NCBI RefSeq assembly: GCF_026230105.1 | Contig: NC_079483.1 | Span: forward strand, 10,099,312 to 10,163,311 | Length of the DNA: 64,000 bases | Origin: Diorhabda sublineata | Lineage: Eukaryota > Arthropoda > Insecta > Coleoptera > Chrysomelidae | Reading direction: 5' to 3' | Shown here: positions 57,740 through 64,000 of the stretch, piece after piece | Numbering within the stretch: position 1 is the stretch's first letter | How the letters are laid out: each line of letters begins with the position of its first letter | The notes under the pieces: generated by a model | Databases searched by the model: none | What the model was told of the DNA's origin: nothing | Seen by the model: the letters and a program-made list of their open reading frames with translations, nothing else | Program-made: the position numbers and the translations under genes

Positions 57740-58470
57740 TATTCATCATCATCAAACTGACCCATGAAGTATTTTTTCTTCTTCACTGATGCATACAATG
57801 ATAAAAAACTGGCGCTCGATGGAGTGTGACACCTGAGCTTTGGCGTTCCAAACCCAAGGACATTGAAAATTGTTAGAAAAAATTTCATAACATATTTGGA
57901 AAGCTTGTTGCTTGAAAGCCTATAGGCAACAAACTTGAGAGAACTTTTTAGCATTTATCAATCTGTATAATGTTGTACTGATTGGTTTTCTTCAATCAGA
58001 TGACTTCAACTCAATTGATTTCATTGGATTTCTAACGGAGCAGAAAAATTGCTCTGTTATTTTTCTAGGGAATTCCATTCTCCTCATACCCTTTTTCTAA
58101 CCAGTGAATTTGAAACTTTATTTGTGAAACCGTATATCGGGTTATTAACTTGATAACAAAAAATTTACAAAAACTGGGATCTATCCTTTTGTTCTATAAT
58201 ACCTAATTATACTGGACTAACAAAAGAAATTCAAGTTTGTTGCATCCACTGTTTATGTTATCTTAAAATATAAACTTCTGAACATATGAAAAGTTTTTGT
58301 TTACATTTCGTTTCGTTATAATAGTACTCGGATTATCTTGAAAGCCTGTTAGATAACTTTATCTAAAAGCATATATGATGTTTTGATTAACCTTAAGTAA
58401 ATCCCAGTATCTCTGATAGTATCAAATGGGGAAACGAAATAATTAACTCTAAAATAATCGAGATCAACAT
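57740..58470. other. No gene seen
   Basis: AT-rich sequence. A minus-strand frame of 83 codons at 57703-57954 has no recognisable domain. Confidence 0.45.
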
Positions 58471-58479
58471 GAAACTTAC

Positions 58480-58640
58480 ACGCATACCGTTTCCGCGTTG
58501 CGCATGTGTTTACCTGCATTTTTCCTCAACTTCGTGAAGTATCCACAACTCCGAAGTTCTGCAGTTTACCGCTTGTTTTGGTCCTGTCAAGGCACGCTCG
58601 GGGGTTGGAAGATTTCCGCGCGTTTTCACGATTCCAACAT
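58480..58640. other. GC- and CpG-rich island
   Basis: This 160-bp patch is clearly richer in GC and CpG than its surroundings (CCGCGTTGCGC, TTCCGCGCG). On the minus strand it contains GAGGAAAAATGCAG followed by GTAAAC, which would fit a short first exon with a start codon and a donor. No protein family can be read. It may be a promoter with a 5' exon, or the relic of a GC-rich repeat. Confidence 0.3.
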
Positions 58641-58649
58641 TCAAATAGT

Positions 58650-59095
58650 TTCAATTATAGTGTTCTAATTTCAAAATTCGAATATTTTGTAAGTACAATA
58701 TTTCATTGCCATACTATAAGACTTTTTTGATGAAAAATTATAATTTTAAAGAAATGTGAAGGTGGCGAAAAAAATAAAAAATCCACCTTCATGTAATGAG
58801 TTTGACTTTGAAAAAATGATTAATTAAATCGAAATAAAAACTTCGTTTATAATAATTAATATCAAATTCAAAGAATATTAATAAATTATACTGACACAAT
58901 TTTTTATAAATCAAATGAATGAAGTTGATAATGCAATCAGTGAATATTGGTGAAAGAAAATTATATACTGTAATATTTTACATCAAAATATAAACTTTGA
59001 ATATCCACAAAACGCTTCTATCTTTAGATTCCATTTATCTCACTAAGGATTTGAAGAAAATCCGTACGAATTTTTTTATTTTAACTCATTTATTT
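58650..59095. other. No gene seen
   Basis: AT-rich spacer with nothing recognised. Confidence 0.45.
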
Positions 59096-59099
59096 GGTA

Positions 59100-59830
59100 A
59101 CACTCGTTTTATATAACTGAATCAGCACATATTCGGCTCGGTTTCTCAATTTTTGTTTTTAATAAATCCAAAATCCTAATAAATTTTGGAATACTTAATA
59201 TGGTTTTTTCGAAATTTCTCAGAATTTTTTTTGCTATTTCTTCATGTATTGTTGCTTATCACATTCAGAATTTGAGTTTTGTTTAAAGTTTCAACAAAGA
59301 CGCCTGAGCTGAGGCATTCTGCAAAAGCTTTCACAACGTCCCTTGCATAATGAGCAGTTGTCGTATCTGGTCAAACACAAAATTTTCTCCACAATTCTTT
59401 TTCTTCATGAACTGAATTAATTTAGATCTAACACATTCTTGTCCATATATTTTGGTGGTTACAGAATTCCCACAAGGTTAAATGTATGCTGAAAAACAAC
59501 CACGAGGAGATATAAATACATTCGAGCTGAACGTTTTTTGTCTTCTGAATTCACTCCCTCGCCTTTCTGACAATAATACATCTTATTATTCACAGTTTCA
59601 CTCCTGTCAATAGTGAAATATGACTTGTCATCGATAATTATTTCCAAATATTTGTTCGACGAAAATTCATCACTAAGACTTCTAAGATTTGATTTTGGTT
59701 CCATTGGTTGCTTGTCAGAATATTTGTGTGCCGATTTTTTCGATTTTTGAACTGCAGTCTGTCCTTTTAGAATGCTGTTTACAAATTTCTTATCGATTTT
59801 GAATAATACTCTACCCAATTTCCGTAAACT
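59100..59830 (-). pseudogene. IS630/Tc1-like DDE transposase remnant
   Basis: On the minus strand SAHKYSDKQPMEPKSN near 59735-59690 is followed by LEIIIDDKSYFTIDRSET near 59650-59600. This is the first catalytic block (xMDDESYFTL) of an IS630/Tc1-related family found in insects. NNKMYYCQKGE follows near 59590-59560. After a stop at 59459 other frames give YGQECVRSKLIQFMKKK near 59450-59400 and PDTTTAHYARDVVKAF near 59375-59325, matching the second catalytic block (WPDLAsaHYAkdV). The third acid block is not recognisable. It ends about 100 bp from the left TTAA of the piggyBac element, on the same strand. Confidence 0.65.
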
Positions 59831-60268
59831 GCCTCTTTGTTTTCAGTAAGCCACTCCAAATAAAGTTTTTCTTTTCTTTTTTTTTAGCTTTTGAGTGATC
59901 CCGACTTTCTTTCAATCGAAATACTTAACCTTCCATTAGGCGCGCGGTTTCTTGTGACGCGGTTAATCGCTATGTATCTCTCAGATACATGCATGTAAAT
60001 AATGTATTATTCAATATGAATTTATTACTTTACGCCTTAATAAGCTTCTTTAATATTCTACTAGCAATATTCACTTACCTGGCTACCTATAATACTTGCA
60101 GGCAATTTTGAAAAAGTGGAAATTAATTTTGACAAGTGTAATTATTCAATTGTATGGATGTTAATAGAAGCAAATAATGGTAGAAGATAAGAATAAATTG
60201 CAAACACGTGAACAAAAATGTTTAATGCTTATAATATTTGTCTTCCAAAAATTAATCAAGTATCTGGT

Positions 60269-62010
60269 TTACAACAAAGTATCTAAACAACTTTCGCAAA
60301 TAATCTTTGAATGTTTTTTCAAACACAGTACAATCTCGCATTTTTGACAACGATAAGAACTGAATGATGTTTTCTTATTCTGCTGCTGATAGCATGGCCG
60401 ACAACTTTGTCGTTTTGGTGCCCTCGACGTTTCTGGTTCAGGTTCTTGAAGCTTATATTTTAAATCAAGGTTCATGGGTTCCATGGGAAGATTTTCAAAT
60501 TGGGCTCTGATCCGAAGTTGCTCGTCTACCAAATTAGTGCTAATTTTTTCAAGTACTCTACTCTTGAAGTAAATTCATTTTGGGTAGCCAAAAAAATGGT
60601 CCTGGAATTCAAACCCGCTATGTTCATAAGATGATGAAAAATCACCATTGGCCATCTTCTGGTTGATCTGCCAACATTATAGGATGCACATAGTTTGTCG
60701 ACAACATCTTCACCGGATTTTGCATCATTGTAAAATGAAATTATTTCCGTTTTTTTTGAAGTGGCATTGGAAACTTTTGTAGATGAAACGTGCATGCTTG
60801 AAAGTGATACTACAGTCTTTCATGTTTCGGAACGTATGAAACGAGAGTGTCATCTCTTGTGTAGCTAAAACAATCGCAATCCTTCAGTGATACAAAATCC
60901 GGGGGAATTTCCCTTTTATTTTTTCGTAGTGTGCCTACATATGATATCCTATTTTTCTCCAGTTCTTTTACTAGCTTCAAACTAGTAAACAAATTTTCCG
61001 CAGTAACATTCGACGGGATCCAATTATGGGTTTACAAAGCCGCATTACTACCGAATCCGCTGAATTGGACTGTTGGACAGGTCCTTCAGGTTGTAGTCCA
61101 CAATATATCTCCATATTGGTGCTGTAATATAATTTGGCATCACTAAGACAAAATATTTTTATGCCATACTTGTTTGGTTTTGATGGAATATATTGCCTAA
61201 ATGAACATCTACCTTGAAAACCTGGCAACATTTCATCGATCTTCACATTTTGGCCTAGATGATAATGTTTTTGGCAATTTTCAATGAAAATAGTAAAAAG
61301 CTCTCTCACGAGGGCCAATTCATCCACTTGACGCCGCGTTGCTCTGGTTTCTCAGTCAAATGTTAGACTCCTTATCAAAAACCTAAAGCGTTTTTCAGAC
61401 ATTGTCATCCATACACCCAGCAAATATAATTGCCCTATAAATCCTCTAATTTAGCTTTGTGTGTAAGTCTGCAATTTCTTTCCCTAGCAAATCTCTGACA
61501 TACATTATCTATGTGTTGATTAGTATATTTTACTAATAAATCGAAAATGGAATGAAAAATAAATTCCAACATTCGAGCTCCGTTTTGGCGTTTTTTGCAT
61601 CATTTCCAACCACACCTGCTGATGTCATTAGAATATTATGGGGACGCATTTTTGAAATTTTAGGAGGTGTTTTGTTCCATTGTGTACCATCTTTACCTAA
61701 TTTTTTTCAAATTAGCAAAAAAAATTATTTGAACATTAGTGTACTTACCAACAAAATAATTATCAACCTTTTCCGTAGCTTCATCTTCCTCTTCGTTGTC
61801 AGTAATTCCATGTTCGGTGTCTGAATCAATGGATCTTGTTTCGACCCGATCCTCTGAATCTGATTCATCAGATTCATCGGAAGCATCGTCGGCGACATCG
61901 GCACTAAATTCATTATTTTCCTCAAACATTAGTCGTTGGAGTTCTTCGACATCTTCCGGTTTCGAAAAATCAAACACTTTTTTTGCACTAATTGTTGAAA
62001 AAACAATTTT
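60269..62010 (-). pseudogene. piggyBac transposase, near full length, frameshifted
   Basis: The minus strand carries, in order, an N-terminal segment VFDFSKPEDVEELQRLMFEE and an acidic serine tract near 61965-61770. A 52-nt intron follows (61748-61697, GTAAGT...TTAG), then KDGTQWNKTPP near 61695. Text decays from 61550 to 61330. The catalytic core then has NVKIDEMLPGFQGRCSFRQY (first aspartate), YGIKIFCLSDAKLYYST (second aspartate), and, after frameshifts near 61000 and 60800, SFYNDAKSGEDVVDKLCASY (third aspartate) with STRRWP. A frameshift near 60530 leads to the cysteine-rich tail with CRPC, CQKC and CESC pairs. All three catalytic aspartates remain. Family proteins are about 550-600 residues and this copy spans nearly all of that. 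The true start codon is not settled; ISAKK before VFDFS lies next to an acceptor-like TTAG. Confidence 0.85.
61697..61748 (-). other. 52-nt intron in the piggyBac gene
   Basis: On the minus strand GTAAGT starts at 61748 and the AG of TTAG ends at 61697. Splicing joins VDNYFVG to KDGTQWNKT in frame through the codon G|GT, restoring the family's conserved sequence. Without splicing the frame runs to a stop. The intron is AT-rich and of a length typical of insect short introns. Confidence 0.75.
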
Positions 62011-62229
62011 ATAATCGATTTTCTGAACACAAAACCGTACCGTCGATGGTCGCTGTGTATCGAGCAGGTACATGACCGCCGCCATTTGGGTTTTATCGCC
62101 ATAACAATGGAACAAAAGGATGTTTGCTAATTTTGCTCTAGGAAATGATTGGAGACACATTGACTTAAGAATATGCTGCATACTGCATGTATCTCCTGGA
62201 TACACAAGCGACTAACGGAAGGTTTAAAA

Positions 62230-63370
62230 CTAATAAAACTCATTAATTTTTAGTTACCACACCCTTATTCAATTTAAAAACCTAGATTTTCGTCAGATAT
62301 CGAATGATAATGAAGAGAAGGTGATATTGCATACAAATTTTAACCCCTCAGTTTCTGTGGATATTATTACTTCAATGCTAATTTATTGACAGCAGTGTTA
62401 TTTTCCACATAGTTACTTAATAATGAACAATGAGGCAATAAGCTGCTTTGACTTACAATTACACACACTTTCCTACATATTTATAATCATAATGATGTAC
62501 TGTTTACATTTATTTTCTAATAGATAGATAATTTTTATGATAACATAACAAAAATCGAGTCGATTTATCAAAAACAAACCTATAAAAAGATTTAACAAGT
62601 AAAAAGGAAATTACGTCCAACTTTGATGAACTGAGTGACGGGTTTATAGATTTGCCGCTTATTGTAGCTATTCATCTTTCACTGACTCTTATGACACTGA
62701 ATTTCGATACCTACTTTACAATGATTCAAATTACATTCTAATATAATTCAGTTTTCATAATTTTAGAAATAAGGTTTTGTGTACTTTCGAAGTGAGGTAA
62801 ACTATTCCACACTTATATAATAAAATGAATCAAGCTTATAAACTTATTTATTATTATATTCACACTTTCTTCGTGATGAAATCTTGCTTCAAAATACAAA
62901 AAAAACCATTTAGAAAAAACCGAAAATTCATTCAGATTCACAAATAACTGTGAGATATGTATAAAGATAGATATTCGAGAGAAAAGCAAAATATTTATTG
63001 TTCAAACTGGAATATCAATGTTATAGAAATGTATTTAACCACAACAATGTTAATATTCTAAATGGATTAAGTACTACTGATGTTAAACCGATTCAAATGA
63101 ACGTCAAACGAGTGTTTATTTACCCACTTTCAACAAAACAGTCTACCACTACACACACGCAATTAAACCCGTAGTTTTGTTATCTAACAATTCATCAAAA
63201 ATCGATGGTTTTATTTGTTTTCATTTATTTTTATTTTCGACCGTGTCATGTTCCCTTTATTAGAACAAATATTGAAATTTAATTTGAATACTATTTAGAT
63301 GAAGTTATACTGAAAAGAAATGGGAAAGAAATATTTTTGTTAAGAACAGCACTTAATTCAAATTGCACTA
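62230..63370. other. No gene seen
   Basis: AT-rich sequence beyond the right end of the piggyBac element. I looked for the missing front half of the IS630-like gene here and did not find it. Confidence 0.45.
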
Positions 63371-63374
63371 AAGT

Positions 63375-63520
63375 CAGCATAGTCAACATAGTGCAAGACA
63401 ACGTGCAAAAAATTACATGCAAAGTAAAAATATTTCTTAAATTAATACTGGATGTCGTTTGACAAGTATTTTAAAACTGCATGATGGCTGCCACTAACAA
63501 AACTTCCATAAGTAAATTCA
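63375..63520. repeat. Relative of the 33.4-kb MITE
   Basis: CAACATAGTGCAAGACAACG and TGCAAAAAATTACATGCA near 63385-63425 match the left part of the MITE at 33381 (GACATCGTGCAAGACAGCG). A further block with TCGTTTGACA near 63460 matches TGTTTGACAT there. The outermost bases have diverged, and the right inverted end was not found before the window end. It may be a larger related element extending past 63520. Confidence 0.55.
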
Positions 63521-63529
63521 ACAAATCGT

Positions 63530-64000
63530 CGGCTGTGAGTGTAAACCTGCTAGCTCCACTTTTGGTCCATAATGACATTTTTTATACCATCTGCAAGAAA
63601 AAACAAATCACATGAACGTGTAAAACCAGGTAAACCCACTCTATTTGTTAAATTGGCAAAAAATGTGGTGCGTTAAATAGCCAAATCTATATAATTCAAA
63701 TTTCGCGGCTAACTCCATGATTGACGCCATATTTTGTATTGTGTCTTCGGCGATATAACGTATCCATGCAGTTTTCGATGGAATAAACCTACTGATTTAA
63801 GATTTTAAAGTTTGAATCTATTATCTAAAATTACAAGATCAACGACTAAGAGTTTGAAAAACTATGTTTCTTCATACTCTTAGAATTGGGAGATGGACGG
63901 TCTTAAAATGGAAAAATCAAGCGCAATCAACTACATCAAAACCTTTTGTGAAAGGGTGTGAAGAGTTACTGAATTTTTGGCTAATTACCCGTCATGGAGT
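63530..64000. other. No gene seen
   Basis: Sequence to the window end; it may continue the element starting near 63375. No gene recognised. Confidence 0.4.

Larger units (their letters stand above)
59925..62227 (-). mobile_element. piggyBac-type element with both TTAA ends
   Basis: TTAA occurs at 59925-59928 and 62224-62227. Inside the left one the end reads CCTTCCATTAGGCGC. Inside the right one, after one extra base, the reverse complement reads CCTTCCGTTAGTCGC; 13 of 15 positions match. The span of 2.3 kb, the TTAA target and the CC-starting ends are the hallmarks of piggyBac elements. It carries one long minus-strand transposase gene, now interrupted. The left end is GC-rich (GGCGCGCGG), as is common in subterminal parts of piggyBac elements. 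Confidence 0.85.

Noticed and set aside
1..64000. CRISPR arrays, bacterial operons, ribosomal RNA genes
   Set aside because: No regularly spaced repeats, no prokaryotic gene structure and no conserved rRNA blocks are visible.

Overview
The window is AT-rich animal DNA that looks like an insect genome and is almost wholly non-genic and repeat-derived. Evidence for an insect: a short interstitial run of the arthropod telomere unit CCTAA (TTAGG); many mariner, Tc1-like, piggyBac, Jockey-like and Penelope-like remnants; introns of 52-56 nt inside two decayed genes; and scattered host-like exons in a 30%-GC-looking background. I cannot name the order or species from the sequence.

No intact protein-coding gene lies wholly inside the window. 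The best host signal is one splice-bounded, GC-richer exon at 4389-4532 (+), 48 codons, phase 0 at both ends, so most of the window may be intron or intergenic DNA of a much larger locus. A decayed MADF-type gene start lies at 41269, and two decayed THAP-domain genes lie at 30.5-31.6 kb (+) and about 25.3-25.0 kb (-).

Layout. 0-7 kb: telomere-like repeat, LINE reverse-transcriptase scrap, host exon, mariner and LINE remnants. 7.9-10.2 kb: a Tc1-like element with both ends recognisable, then a Penelope-like fragment with GIY-YIG domain and a hammerhead-ribozyme motif at its tail. 12.3-14.2 kb: an internally deleted mariner with both inverted ends, then Tc1, Jockey and mariner scraps. 17-25 kb: RNase H, hairpin, mariner and Tc1 scraps, a three-unit tandem repeat of about 140 bp, and THAP remnant 2. 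26.5-29.3 kb: mariner copy A, a Penelope tail split by a small target-site-flanked LINE end, and a longer LINE tail. 30.5-36 kb: THAP remnant 1, a 489-bp MITE with TAA target duplication, two mariner segments. 37.6-41.6 kb: Jockey reverse transcriptase, second Penelope GIY-YIG fragment, mariner, MADF remnant. 42.6-49.9 kb: RNase H scrap, mariner copy B, another mariner, and a decayed DDE-type transposase-like gene flanked by short subterminal repeats. 51.4-57.7 kb: Penelope tail, a 631-bp internally deleted mariner, mariner copy C, piggyBac-like tail. 59.1-62.2 kb: an IS630/Tc1-like transposase remnant abutting a piggyBac element that keeps both TTAA ends and all three catalytic aspartates but has frameshifts. 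63.4 kb: a relative of the MITE.

The elements do not form a pathway; they record successive waves of transposition. Every transposase seen is broken, and several mariners are short deletion derivatives that would need a transposase supplied elsewhere. I did not find a convincing new biological system; the most interesting items are the Penelope hammerhead motif, the unnamed DDE element with repeated termini, the two THAP remnants, and the paired deletion-derivative mariners.
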